Assembly (NCBI RefSeq): GCF_900163665.1
Contig: NZ_FUIA01000019.1
Span: 524,803 to 588,802 of the forward strand
DNA: 64,000 bases
Direction of reading: 5' to 3'
From: Frigoribacterium sp. JB110
Lineage (GTDB): Bacteria; Actinomycetota; Actinomycetes; Actinomycetales; Microbacteriaceae
The notes under the pieces are model-generated. The model did no database searches. It was given only the letters and a program-made list of their open reading frames with translations, and had not been told where the DNA came from. The position numbers and the translations under genes were made by a program. This document shows positions 8,390 to 17,413 of the stretch, one piece after another (within the stretch, counting starts at the first letter, position 1; the number at the start of each line of letters is the position of its first letter).

Positions 8390-9994
8390 TCACGCAGCGG
8401 GCCGGAATCTCTTCGGCGGCGGGTCTATGCCGTGGAAGGCATACTCCAGCGCCAGCCGCGGAGGGAGGTCTTTTGTCTCTCCGCCGGGATCGTGCAGGAC
8501 GAAGTCGCGCTTGCCGGTGCGGGTGATGCGATAACCGCCGGTGTGCAGCCGCATGTGATGGAAGCGGCACAGCAGGATGCCTCGGTCGACGTCCGTGCGG
8601 CCGCCCTCGGCGAAGTGGTCGATGTGGTGCGCTTCGCAGTAGGACGCGGGCCGGTCGCAGCCGCGCCAGCGGCAGCCGCCGTCGCGGACGGCGAGGGCGA
8701 TGCGCTGCGCGGGTGTGAACAGCCGGTGCTCTCGGCCCACGTTGAGCGGGTCGCCCGCTCGTGTCGCTGACACCGGCACCGTGCCGGTGTCGCAGGCATG
8801 CTGGTCGGCGACCGGTGCGGGCACGCGCGTCAGCCGATCCTCAGTGTGCGCAGCGCCGTCGGTATCACCCGACGAATCGACGACCCGCACCAGTCGCACG
8901 CCCGCCTGCTTCGTGCCGTGCACGGCCTTCGCATCGGCCAGCGTTCCCGACCGGATCACGTCGAACAGAAGATCGTAGGAGAGCTGCTCGAAGGTGCGCG
9001 GATCGTCGACGAGCCGCTGCGCCGCTTCCTTCTCGGCGGCATCGACGAAGCGGGGCCCGCCCAGTCGTGGGCGCAGGGCACTGTCGAGCACGCTCCGCAC
9101 GAACGCGGCGCCCTCGTCATCGAAGACGAATGATCCGTGCGAACGGCCATCGGCGTCGACCCACATCCGGTAGGAGCGCGCCTCATACCGCTCGAAGTAT
9201 CGCCTGTCGGCGCCGTCGGGGTCGAGGCGATCGCGGATCGTGCGCGCGGCGGTGCGCAGCTCTTCCACGGAACGGTGCGCAGCCTCGTCGACGAGCTGCT
9301 CCGCCGCGAGACGCCACGCCTCGCGGAACTCCCCCTCGATGCGTGCGCCAACGGCCGGGTCGAGCGGCATGCCATCCGACATCGTGCCCGCGGCGGGCCC
9401 CGCCGGAGGCTCCCCGAGCCCTCGGAAGATCGCGTCGTACTGCGCCTGCGAGAGCCCACCGCGCACGAGCGCGTAATCGAGCGGCGTATGCCACGACGGC
9501 GGCGTCGTCGGTGCACGCGACGCGTCGCTGCCATCCGGGCTGCCGTCGTCCCCCATCTGATCACCGAAGTCTGGCTGCACCTCACCGCTCGCAGCGCCGC
9601 CCGACTCCTCGTCACCGGCCCCGCTCTGGCGCCCCGACGCCGACAGAAACCCGCCGAGAATCGACGTGCCGACGCGAATGCGCTGATAGGCGTCGCCCTT
9701 CGACCCGCCGGTGACGCCCTGGATGAAGTCCGTCGCCTTGCGGTGCCCACGCTTCTGCGCGAACCCGTCATGCCCCGCCTCGCGCGTCGACCGCTCGGCC
9801 ACAACACCCGCGCCGACCACGCCGATGCGGTCGACGGAGCGCGAGAGCTTCGCGGCCGTCTCCATGACCTCCGCGAGACCCTTATCGTCGAGCGCCCGCA
9901 TCACCGACACGACATCGTCTGCTCCTTCAGCACCGCCGCCGAGCAGGCCGCGCAGCCGCGCCACCTGCTCGTCGATGTCGGTGAAAAGTTCCAT
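8390..9994 (-). CDS. DUF222 domain / HNH endonuclease domain protein
   Basis: 534-residue protein of the DUF222-HNH family, which is multicopy in Microbacteriaceae and other actinobacteria. The N-terminal two thirds is the helical DUF222 region. The C-terminal HNH nuclease motif is intact: CRWRGCDRP, then YCEAHHIDHFAEGG, then LCRFHHMRLH, with the paired Cys residues for zinc and the catalytic His. A Gly/Ser/Asp-rich insertion interrupts the N-terminal part around residues 115-160. The biological role of the family is unsettled; association with repeated or mobile DNA has been proposed. It stands alone here. Confidence 0.9.
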   Translation of the reverse strand: MELFTDIDEQVARLRGLLGGGAEGADDVVSVMRALDDKGLAEVMETAAKLSRSVDRIGVVGAGVVAERSTREAGHDGFAQKRGHRKATDFIQGVTGGSKGDAYQRIRVGTSILGGFLSASGRQSGAGDEESGGAASGEVQPDFGDQMGDDGSPDGSDASRAPTTPPSWHTPLDYALVRGGLSQAQYDAIFRGLGEPPAGPAAGTMSDGMPLDPAVGARIEGEFREAWRLAAEQLVDEAAHRSVEELRTAARTIRDRLDPDGADRRYFERYEARSYRMWVDADGRSHGSFVFDDEGAAFVRSVLDSALRPRLGGPRFVDAAEKEAAQRLVDDPRTFEQLSYDLLFDVIRSGTLADAKAVHGTKQAGVRLVRVVDSSGDTDGAAHTEDRLTRVPAPVADQHACDTGTVPVSATRAGDPLNVGREHRLFTPAQRIALAVRDGGCRWRGCDRPASYCEAHHIDHFAEGGRTDVDRGILLCRFHHMRLHTGGYRITRTGKRDFVLHDPGGETKDLPPRLALEYAFHGIDPPPKRFRPAA

Positions 9995-10045
9995 GCTTCA
10001 TTCTAAAATCGGCCTCCGACATTCGACCTCAGCGCCGATCAGCAG

Positions 10046-10204
10046 TCACCGGTTCCAGCGCCTCCCGCTGATAGCGCCCCTGGCCGTCGAGGCGGGGACG
10101 CCGCACAGCTCAGCCGCATGGACCAGCGAGAACCCGTCCCGGTGCACGAGCCTGATCCGTTCGGCCAGATCGGCGTCCACCCGCGAGATCGCTTCCCTGG
10201 TCAC
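10046..10204 (-). pseudogene. Possible remnant of a sigma-70 region 4 or similar HTH gene
   Basis: The minus-strand reading from GTG 10204 gives 52 residues with a good helix-turn-helix pattern: DLAERIRLVHRDGFSL, HAAELCGVPASTARG. This resembles the region-4 DNA-binding helices of ECF sigma factors (EAAELLGVPxGTVKSR). No region 2 is found upstream in the same frame, which runs into pepN. It may be a decayed gene end or a chance open frame; there is no convincing ribosome-binding site. Confidence 0.3.
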
Positions 10205-10308
10205 AGCCTCGGAGCCAGCGGGCAGCGCCGCGCGTGCGGCCAGCCCAGGGCGCGAACGGTCGTGCGCACCGCTGCGGCGCTTCGTCAGCGCTCTGCGACG
10301 TTCGCTGA

Positions 10309-12825
10309 TTACGCGTTCGCCGCGCGCACATCCAGATCGCGGCGCAGGTGGTCGCGCTGCTCGATCACGAGCCGGCGCAGCGAACCGGGGGCGTCCGCGT
10401 TCTCCTCGAGCCACGCATCGGCGAGCGCGAGGTCGTCGCGCTGCGGGAACAGGTCGCGCACGAGGCGCCTGGCGATCTCGATGCTGCGCGTCGCCCACAC
10501 GTCGCGCAGCCTGGCGAAGTAGTCGGTGTCGAAGCGTTCGATGAGGTCGCGCCTTCCCCCGGCGCGCACGCCCGAGATCGTCGCGGAGAGGTGGTCGTTC
10601 GTCAGCGTCTCGTCCTCCCACGCCGCACGCCAGGCGCGCTCGCGCACACCCGCGTCCGGTGTCGAAGCGCGCACGCGCACCCACGCCGTGCGGCCCGACA
10701 TCGTGTCATCGCGGGCGAGTTCCGCATCGGCGTCCTCGTCAGTCGCGCGGCCGGCTGCGGCGAGCGCGGCCAGCAGGCTCCAGCGCAGGTCGGGGTCGAG
10801 CGGGAGCCCCTCCGGCACACCGTGCCCTTCGAGCAGGCCCCGGATGTCGTCCGCCAGGTGGTCGTCGTGCGCCGCGGCACCTGCGACGGCGCGCGCCCAC
10901 GCCAGCTGCGCGTCGCTTCCCGCGTCCGCCGCGTGCATGCCGTGCCACGTCGCCTCCAGCCATGCGCGCTTCTCATTTCCGCTGGAGACATCCGGCACGT
11001 AGTGGCCCACGGCGAACGCCGCATTGTCGAGCGTCTGGGAGAGCAGCCCCACGTGCGCCTCTCCCCCGGCGTGGCGGCGGACGATGTCGAGGTAGCGGGC
11101 GACGGCGAGTTCGCCGTCTCGCACGGCGTTCCACAGCGACGACCAGACGAGCCCTCGCGCCAGGTCGTCTCGGAGCGTGGACAGCACCTCGGATGCCGCC
11201 TCGATCGAGCGCGCATCAAGGCGGGCCTTGGCGTAGGTGAGGTCTCCCTCGTTCACGAGCACGAGATCGGCCCGCCTCACCGCCTCAGCAGCGGGACCTG
11301 CCAGCGACGTGCGCTCATCAGCGATGTCCAGATCGATGCGCGACGTGCGGTGCAGCCTGCCGTCGGTGATCCGGTACACGCCGACGGCGATCCGGTGCGG
11401 GCGCGGATCCGTCTGCGTGATGGCGACGTCGTCGCCGTCACGGTCGATTGCGACGGTGGACATCCCGCTCGTGGACAGCCACGAGGCCGCCCAGGCCCGC
11501 ACATCGCGGCCAGACGCATCCGCCAGCGGTGCCAGCAGATCCTCCAGCGTCGTGCTGCCGAAGGCGTGCGAGGCGAAGTAGCGACGCGACGCCTCGAAGA
11601 ACGCCTCCTCGCCGACGAACGCGACGAGCTGCTTGAGCACGGAAGCGCCCTTGGCGTAGGTGATGCCGTCGAAGTTGAGCTTGGCCGCCTCGAGGTCGGG
11701 GATGTCGGCGACGACCGGATGCGTCGTGGGCAGCTGATCCGCCTGGTACGCCCACGCCTTGCGGCGGTTGGCGAACGACACCCACGCGTCGGTGTACTGC
11801 GTGGCTGCCGCCGACGCGTGCGAGCCCATGTAGTCGGCGAAGGATTCCTTCAGCCACAGGTCGTCCCACCAGCGCATGGTGGCGAGGTCCCCGAACCACA
11901 TGTGCGCCATCTCGTGCAGGATCGTGTTCGCACGTCCCTCGTGCTGCGCTCTGGTCGCCGCACCCCGGAACACGTAATCCTCGGTGAAGGTGACCAGCCC
12001 CGGATTCTCCATCGCGCCGAGGTTGTACTCCGGAACGAAGATCTGGTCGTACTTGCCCCACGGATACGGGTACGCGAACGCGTCGTCGTAGAAGTCGAGC
12101 CCCTGCCTGGTCACCTCGAGGATGTTCTCCGCGTCGAGATGCTCCGACAGCGACGCCCGGCACAGCACACCGAGCTGCACACGCTGATCGCCGCGCGTCC
12201 ACTCCCCCGTCTCGCGATGGTACGGTCCGGCGGCGACCGCCGTGATGTAGCTGGGAATCGGCAGCGTCTCGGCGAAGCGCACGGTCTGCGCATTCTCGCG
12301 CTCCGCGACACCGACGACCGGGGCGTTGTTCAGCACGATCCATCCGGTCGGCGCGCTCACCTCGAAGCTCCAGCGCGCCTTCATGTCCGGCTGCTCGAAG
12401 CACGGCGTCACGCGCCGCGCATCCGCCGGCTCGTACTGCGTGTACAGGTATGTCTCGCCGTCGGCGGGGTCGACGAAGCGGTGAAGGCCCTCGCCCGAGC
12501 GGCTGTACGCGCCCGTGGCGGAGATCCGGATGAGGTTGCGTCCATCTTCGAGGCCGGTCACGCGGATGCGTGCGCCGTCCCACTCCACATCGCGGGCCGC
12601 ACCGTTCACCGACACCGAGTCGACGCTCTCGCCGATGAAATCGACCCAGGTCTCCGGTGCCGTCGCCTCGATCTCGAGCACTGCGACCACGCCGAAGCCC
12701 GCTGTGCCCCCGTCCCGCGCTCTGGTCACGTCGAGCGCGACATGCTCTGCGGAGACGGTGAAGGCTGCGGCGCGCGCCGCAGTCTCGTCACGGGTGAGAT
12801 TGGCTGAAGCGTTCGCTGTCGTCAC
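10309..12825 (-). CDS. pepN: Aminopeptidase N (M1 metallopeptidase)
   Basis: 838-residue zinc aminopeptidase that removes N-terminal residues from peptides in the cytoplasm. The exopeptidase motif GAMENPG is at about residue 269, and the zinc site HEMAHMWFGD at about 303 is followed by the third ligand in LKESFADY about 20 residues later. The length and the C-terminal ERAP1-like helical region are normal for actinobacterial PepN. The start MTTANASANLTRDE fits the family, where LTR is the typical first conserved motif. It stands alone on the minus strand, 94 bp from the next gene. Confidence 0.96.
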   Translation of the reverse strand: MTTANASANLTRDETAARAAAFTVSAEHVALDVTRARDGGTAGFGVVAVLEIEATAPETWVDFIGESVDSVSVNGAARDVEWDGARIRVTGLEDGRNLIRISATGAYSRSGEGLHRFVDPADGETYLYTQYEPADARRVTPCFEQPDMKARWSFEVSAPTGWIVLNNAPVVGVAERENAQTVRFAETLPIPSYITAVAAGPYHRETGEWTRGDQRVQLGVLCRASLSEHLDAENILEVTRQGLDFYDDAFAYPYPWGKYDQIFVPEYNLGAMENPGLVTFTEDYVFRGAATRAQHEGRANTILHEMAHMWFGDLATMRWWDDLWLKESFADYMGSHASAAATQYTDAWVSFANRRKAWAYQADQLPTTHPVVADIPDLEAAKLNFDGITYAKGASVLKQLVAFVGEEAFFEASRRYFASHAFGSTTLEDLLAPLADASGRDVRAWAASWLSTSGMSTVAIDRDGDDVAITQTDPRPHRIAVGVYRITDGRLHRTSRIDLDIADERTSLAGPAAEAVRRADLVLVNEGDLTYAKARLDARSIEAASEVLSTLRDDLARGLVWSSLWNAVRDGELAVARYLDIVRRHAGGEAHVGLLSQTLDNAAFAVGHYVPDVSSGNEKRAWLEATWHGMHAADAGSDAQLAWARAVAGAAAHDDHLADDIRGLLEGHGVPEGLPLDPDLRWSLLAALAAAGRATDEDADAELARDDTMSGRTAWVRVRASTPDAGVRERAWRAAWEDETLTNDHLSATISGVRAGGRRDLIERFDTDYFARLRDVWATRSIEIARRLVRDLFPQRDDLALADAWLEENADAPGSLRRLVIEQRDHLRRDLDVRAANA

Positions 12826-12918
12826 TCCCCCATGCTCGCACTTCCCGCGCCCAGGTGCGCTGCGAAGCCCGGTGCCGCTGCGAGCGCAACGGTTTCACGA
12901 GCATCGCAGCGCCCGAGA

Positions 12919-13563
12919 TCAGTACGCGACGGTGAAGCGGGTGCCGCGGTGCGCGGGGGTCGCCACCTCGTCGGCGATGGCGAGGCCGAAGTCCGCACCG
13001 GAGATGAAGGACTCACCCGCCTCGTCGGTGACGAGCACATCGCCGCCCGTGCGATACGTGCCGCGTGCCTCGCCTGGAGCGAACGAACCGAAGCCGGCGG
13101 CCGGGCTGATGTAGCACCAGTCGAGGTCGTCACCGCGCTCTCGCAGTGCGTCGAGCATGCGGGCGGCCTCGCGCGCCTCGGGCTGCACCGGCTCGGGGAA
13201 GCCTTCGGTGTCGAACACCAGCGGCCCGCCCTCGTAGGCCCGCAGCGATCCCGCTCCTCCGACGACGAAGAGGCGAGTGCCCGACGCCGCGGCCAGGTCG
13301 GCCAGCTGCGCGGTGCCCGTCTCGACACGGCCGAGCATGTCGCCGCGCGGAGCGGCCGTGACGACCACCACATCGGCATCCGCCACGATCTCCGACGCCA
13401 CCTTCTCGTCTGTGAAGTCACCCGTGCGGTACTCGACGCCGTCGATGGGCGTCTCCGGCCGCGTGCGCGAGTACGAGACGACGTCGATGCCCTTCGCCTT
13501 CGCCTGCTCGATGATGTGCCCACCGGCGTACCCGGTGCCTCCGATAACGGCCAGTCGCGTCAT
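12919..13563 (-). CDS. NAD(P)-binding oxidoreductase (atypical SDR, NmrA-like)
   Basis: 214-residue Rossmann protein. The dinucleotide loop GGTGYAGGH lies at about residues 8-16, after MTRLAVI. The central LFVVGGAGSL and DWCYISPAAGF stretches are typical of the short NAD(P)H-binding family that includes flavin-reductase-like and anti-repressor proteins. No catalytic YxxxK pair is obvious, so it may be a sensor or a reductase of unknown substrate. The start ATG 13563 is preceded by GAGGAAAC; the frame is open further upstream without similarity. It is read toward pepN, possibly monocistronic. Confidence 0.82.
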   Translation of the reverse strand: MTRLAVIGGTGYAGGHIIEQAKAKGIDVVSYSRTRPETPIDGVEYRTGDFTDEKVASEIVADADVVVVTAAPRGDMLGRVETGTAQLADLAAASGTRLFVVGGAGSLRAYEGGPLVFDTEGFPEPVQPEAREAARMLDALRERGDDLDWCYISPAAGFGSFAPGEARGTYRTGGDVLVTDEAGESFISGADFGLAIADEVATPAHRGTRFTVAY

Positions 13564-13774
13564 GTTTCCTCCGAATCGCGGCCCTCTGTCGTGGCCGTCT
13601 GGGTCATGCAACCACGCGCGCCCGCGCTGTGTTCCCACTTCTTCCATCCGGTCGAAGGACACCGATTCCACCCGGATGAAGGATACGGGCGACACGCTCA
13701 CGGACCCGGCGTGGGCCACTCCGGATGCCCGGAGCGGCCCACCTCCGACTCGCCGGGCGACCGCGGCGAAACAG

Positions 13775-13846
13775 ACGCGGCGACGGGAGTCGAACCCGCT
13801 GCTCAGTCGGTATGAACCGCTGACCGAGACCACTCGGATCGCCGCG
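13775..13846 (-). other. tRNA-like sequence, probably a degenerate tRNA or its 3' half
   Basis: In the 365-bp gap between two minus-strand genes, the minus strand contains a perfect T-arm (GCGGGTTCGACTCCCGT) with pairing 7-base ends at 13776-13782 and 13840-13846. The D-loop would be only 4 bases, base 8 is not T, and the anticodon stem around TTCATAC has two mismatches, so a functional tRNA is unlikely. No integrase gene is adjacent. The remainder of the gap shows no other feature. Confidence 0.25.
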
Positions 13847-13928
13847 CGACGCTTCCACGTTATCGAGGCCCGCGCACCCTGTCACCCGGTGTTGCGGATC
13901 TTTTCGCTATGACGTTCCTGAACACGCC

Positions 13929-14435
13929 TCAGAGCGCCGCACCGTTCGGGTCGAAGCGGAAGAAGGTGCGGTTCTCGTACAGGAGCGGTGCGCCGATCTC
14001 CGCGGGGCACACCTCGACGATGTCGGCGATCACCAGCGACGAGTCCGACACCCTGATGCTGTCGCGGATCCGTCCGCGCAGCGTTGCGCGGGCGCCCGCG
14101 AGCGTCGCATTGCCGTGTTCGTCGAAGGTCCAGCCCTGCTCGGCTGTGAAGCGCTCCCTGCCCGAGACGGCGAATGCCAGCGCGGTGTCGACGTGCTCGT
14201 CGGTGAGGAAGTGGATCGAGAGGTTGTCCGCTTCCAGGATCGCGCCGGCCGTTCCGGTGGCCCGGGTGACGGAGAACGACACGGCAGGGGGCACGGCGGC
14301 CACCGAGCTCACGCTCGACGCCGTGAGCCCCACGGGGCCGGATGGGGTGCTCGCCGTGACGATCGTGACGGCCGCCGGGTGCGTGCGGAACACGGTCTTG
14401 AACGCATCGCCCAGTTCTGCTTCATTCGACTGCAT
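13929..14435 (-). CDS. Flavin reductase domain protein (HpaC/ActVB-like)
   Basis: 168-residue FMN-binding split-barrel protein that would use NAD(P)H to reduce flavin, typically for a two-component monooxygenase. The family pattern is clear: AFKTVFRTHPAAVTIVTA, then GLTASSVSSVAAVPPAVSFSV, and a late YENRTFFRF. No monooxygenase partner lies within several kilobases, so it either serves a distant enzyme or acts as a general flavin reductase. The start ATG at 14435 gives the expected length. The gene stands alone on the minus strand. Confidence 0.88.
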   Translation of the reverse strand: MQSNEAELGDAFKTVFRTHPAAVTIVTASTPSGPVGLTASSVSSVAAVPPAVSFSVTRATGTAGAILEADNLSIHFLTDEHVDTALAFAVSGRERFTAEQGWTFDEHGNATLAGARATLRGRIRDSIRVSDSSLVIADIVEVCPAEIGAPLLYENRTFFRFDPNGAAL

Positions 14436-14504
14436 ACTTCGACGGTACGCGCTCCGGATGGGACGGGCGCCGGATCCGCACGCGGGTTCGCTGACAGTCC
14501 TCGC

Positions 14505-15512
14505 CTACCTGCTCAGTCGCTGATAGCGCTCGAGACGACGCATCCCCTCCGACGACGGCGCCGCGGCAGGCCGAAGCGCCTCGACGATCCGGACGTGCGC
14601 TGCGGCGTCGAGATGCAGGCCGATCGCCACGAGGCCGTCGGCCGCTCGTCCGGCCGGCGCCTTCTCGACGTGCACGGAACGTCCGACGCGGTGCACCGTG
14701 TAGATCCGCTGGCCGCGGCCGGTGCGCACCGGCACGGTGCCTTTGATCCGGTATGCCCCTGCCGGCGGGTTCTCGAGCAGATCGATCAGCGCACCGGGGT
14801 CGACGGGTCCGTCCGCGACGCCGCCGGCCGAGTCGGCGTGCGTGTGCGCGGGCTCGGTCGCGAGCTCCTCCCGCAGCAGCTGCGAGATCGGCAGCTGGTC
14901 CAGCGGGTCGTCCTCACCTGCGACGTCGAACACGAGCGCTGGGTCGATCGCTCCGCGCTCGGCCGGCACCACCTCGACCGCGGGATTGTGCTCGCGGATC
15001 ATCGCGCCGAGCGCGACTTCTCGCGCCGCACGCTCGGCATCCGGCACCAGGTCGAGCTTGTTCACGACAGCGAGGGTGGCTGCGGCGTAGCGCGCTGGCG
15101 CGACGAGCCCCGCCTGGACCGATCGCTCGTGTTCGACGGCATCGATGACCTCGACCGCTCCCCCGAGACGAGCGCGATCCGCGCCGCTGAACCGGATGAG
15201 CCTGGCGAGCGCCACGGGTTCCGCCACACCGCTGGCCTCCACGATGACCGCATCGAGACGCAGCCTCGGATCGGTGAGAGTGTCGAGCGCTTCGTCGAGG
15301 CCGCCGGCATCCGGCATGCAGCACACGCAGCCGCCCGCAATCGACGCGGCCTCGTCGACCTGGCCGACCACAAGCCCGGCATCGACGTTGATCGCGCCGA
15401 AGTCGTTGATGACGACACCGACGCGAGCACCGGGAGCGGCGAGCAGATGGTTCAGAACCGTCGTCTTGCCCGCTCCCAGCGGCCCCGTCAGGGCGATGAC
15501 CGGCACGCTCAT
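14505..15512 (-). CDS. COG0523 (CobW/YjiA) G3E GTPase, putative metal chaperone
   Basis: GTPase of the COG0523 family involved in zinc or other metal allocation. The P-loop GPLGAGKTT is near the N-terminus, followed by VINDFGAINVD (switch region), the metal-binding GGCVCCMPD, EASGVAEP (Walker B region) and NKLDL as the base-recognition motif. A histidine-containing stretch (AHTHAD) sits before the C-terminal CobW domain. The start could be ATG 15512 or ATG 15524; 15512 is chosen for the G-rich segment before it. Whether it is under Zur control cannot be judged; no clear Zur box was recognised. Confidence 0.88.
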   Translation of the reverse strand: MSVPVIALTGPLGAGKTTVLNHLLAAPGARVGVVINDFGAINVDAGLVVGQVDEAASIAGGCVCCMPDAGGLDEALDTLTDPRLRLDAVIVEASGVAEPVALARLIRFSGADRARLGGAVEVIDAVEHERSVQAGLVAPARYAAATLAVVNKLDLVPDAERAAREVALGAMIREHNPAVEVVPAERGAIDPALVFDVAGEDDPLDQLPISQLLREELATEPAHTHADSAGGVADGPVDPGALIDLLENPPAGAYRIKGTVPVRTGRGQRIYTVHRVGRSVHVEKAPAGRAADGLVAIGLHLDAAAHVRIVEALRPAAAPSSEGMRRLERYQRLSR

Positions 15513-15649
15513 CCGGACCCCCATTCGTGATAACCGATCTCACCAGCGTAGGCGACCCCGGCCTCACGACACGCATCGCTGCGCCGTGAGAGAAGCGGCA
15601 CGCGACGAAATCGGCGGCCGCGGGGCACTGTGCTCGGTAGGTTTGAGTC

Positions 15650-17326
15650 ATGACTGCTCCCGTCGATCCCACGACCACCACCGCTTGGGCGGAGCTCTCC
15701 GCTCACCGCGACGCCCTCACCCCCGATCTGCGCGGCTGGTTCGCGCAGGACGCCGAGCGCGCCGATCGGCTCAGCCTCGACCTCGCCGACCTGCACGTCG
15801 ACCTGTCGAAGAACCTCGTCACCGACGAGATCCTCGCGTCGCTCGTGAAGCTGGCAGACGAGGCGGGCGTCGCCGAGCGCTACTCGGCGATGCTCGCGGG
15901 CGAGCACATCAACACCACCGAGGACCGTGCGGTGCTGCATACCGCGCTGCGCCGCCCCGCTGGCGGCTCCCTCGTCGTCGACGGCCAGAACATCGACGCC
16001 GACGTGCAGGAGGTCCTCGCGAAGGTCTCCGCCTTCGCCGACCGCGTGCGCAGCGGCGAGTGGGTCGGCGTGACAGGCAAGCGCGTCACGCACGTCGTCA
16101 ACATCGGCATCGGCGGCAGCGACCTCGGCCCCGTGATGGTCTACGAGGCGCTGCGTCCCTACGCGGACGCGGGCATCGAGGCGCGCTTCGTGTCGAACAT
16201 CGACCCCACAGACCTCGCACAGAAGATCTCCGACCTCGACCCCGAGACGACGCTGTTCATCGTCGCGTCGAAGACCTTCACAACGCTCGAGACACTGACC
16301 AACGCCCGGCTCGCGCGCGACTGGCTGTGGACGCAGCTCGCAGAACGAGGCGTGATCGACGGTGACGACGAGGCGAAGGACGAGGCCGTCGCGCGCCACT
16401 TCATCGCCGTGTCGACCGCCCTCGACAAGGTCGCCGAGTTCGGCATCGACACGGACAACGCGTTCGGGTTCTGGGACTGGGTCGGCGGACGGTACTCGGT
16501 CGATTCATCGATCGGCACGTCGCTGGCGATCGTGTTCGGGCCCCCGGCCTTCCGCGAGCTGCTCGCCGGGTTCCACGCCGTCGACGAGCACGTGCGCACC
16601 ACGCCGCTGGAGAAGAACGTTCCCGTTCTGATGGGCCTGCTCAACGTCTGGTACACGAACTTCCTCGGTTCGCAGTCGCACGCCGTCCTGCCCTACGCCC
16701 AGCAGCTGAGCCGCTTCGCCGCCTATCTGCAGCAGCTCACGATGGAGTCGAACGGCAAGTCGGTGCGCTGGGACGGCACCCCCGTCACCACAGACACCGG
16801 CGAGGTGTTCTGGGGCGAGCCCGGCACGAACGGGCAGCACGCCTTCTACCAGCTCATCCACCAGGGCACCCGCCTGATCCCCGCCGATTTCATCGCGTTC
16901 GTGAATCCCGCGCACGCGTTGAAGGACGGCGAGCGCGACGTGCACGGCTTGTTCCTGGCGAACTTCCTCGCACAGACCAAGGCACTCGCGTTCGGCAAGA
17001 CGTCCGCCGAGGTCGAGGCGGAAGGCACGACAGGCCCGCTGGTCGCCGCCCGCACCTTCGAGGGCAACCGACCGACGACGTCGATCTTCGCACCGGCACT
17101 CACCCCGTCCGTGCTCGGCCAGCTCATCGCGCTGTACGAGCACATCACCTTCACGCAGGGCGTGATCTGGGGCATCAACTCCTTCGACCAGTGGGGCGTC
17201 GAACTGGGCAAGCAGCTCGCCCTGCAGATCGCTCCGGCAATCGAGGGCGACCGCACCGCTCTGGAGGCACAGGACGCCTCGACACAGGCCCTGCTCGCCT
17301 ACTACCAGCAGCACCGCACGGCATAG
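15650..17326 (+). CDS. pgi: Glucose-6-phosphate isomerase
   Basis: 558-residue cytoplasmic enzyme interconverting glucose-6-phosphate and fructose-6-phosphate in glycolysis and gluconeogenesis. Conserved blocks are present: [36 protein letters not shown] (phosphate binding), [11 protein letters not shown], the catalytic Glu and His segments [18 protein letters not shown], and the lysine block [14 protein letters not shown] near the C-terminus. The length matches the long bacterial/eukaryotic type. It is transcribed alone, diverging from the COG0523 gene, with a strong hairpin after the stop. Confidence 0.98.
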   Translation: MTAPVDPTTTTAWAELSAHRDALTPDLRGWFAQDAERADRLSLDLADLHVDLSKNLVTDEILASLVKLADEAGVAERYSAMLAGEHINTTEDRAVLHTALRRPAGGSLVVDGQNIDADVQEVLAKVSAFADRVRSGEWVGVTGKRVTHVVNIGIGGSDLGPVMVYEALRPYADAGIEARFVSNIDPTDLAQKISDLDPETTLFIVASKTFTTLETLTNARLARDWLWTQLAERGVIDGDDEAKDEAVARHFIAVSTALDKVAEFGIDTDNAFGFWDWVGGRYSVDSSIGTSLAIVFGPPAFRELLAGFHAVDEHVRTTPLEKNVPVLMGLLNVWYTNFLGSQSHAVLPYAQQLSRFAAYLQQLTMESNGKSVRWDGTPVTTDTGEVFWGEPGTNGQHAFYQLIHQGTRLIPADFIAFVNPAHALKDGERDVHGLFLANFLAQTKALAFGKTSAEVEAEGTTGPLVAARTFEGNRPTTSIFAPALTPSVLGQLIALYEHITFTQGVIWGINSFDQWGVELGKQLALQIAPAIEGDRTALEAQDASTQALLAYYQQHRTA

Positions 17327-17336
17327 GCGAATCGCC

Positions 17337-17381
17337 GACGAGGGAGGCCTGCGGTATGGGATGTTGCAGGCCTCCCTCGTC
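17337..17381 (+). terminator. Terminator hairpin after pgi
   Basis: Perfect 16-bp arms (GACGAGGGAGGCCTGC and its complement at 17366-17381) enclose a 13-base loop, ten bases after the pgi stop. It lies in the short gap between convergent genes and probably serves both strands. Confidence 0.75.
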
Positions 17382-17413
17382 ACACCTGGTGGGGATCGTG
17401 CATCAGAGCCCGC

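Noticed and set aside
10348..12807. Plus-strand open frame of 819 codons opposite pepN
   Set aside because: No motif, no RBS; caused by high GC on the antisense of a true gene.
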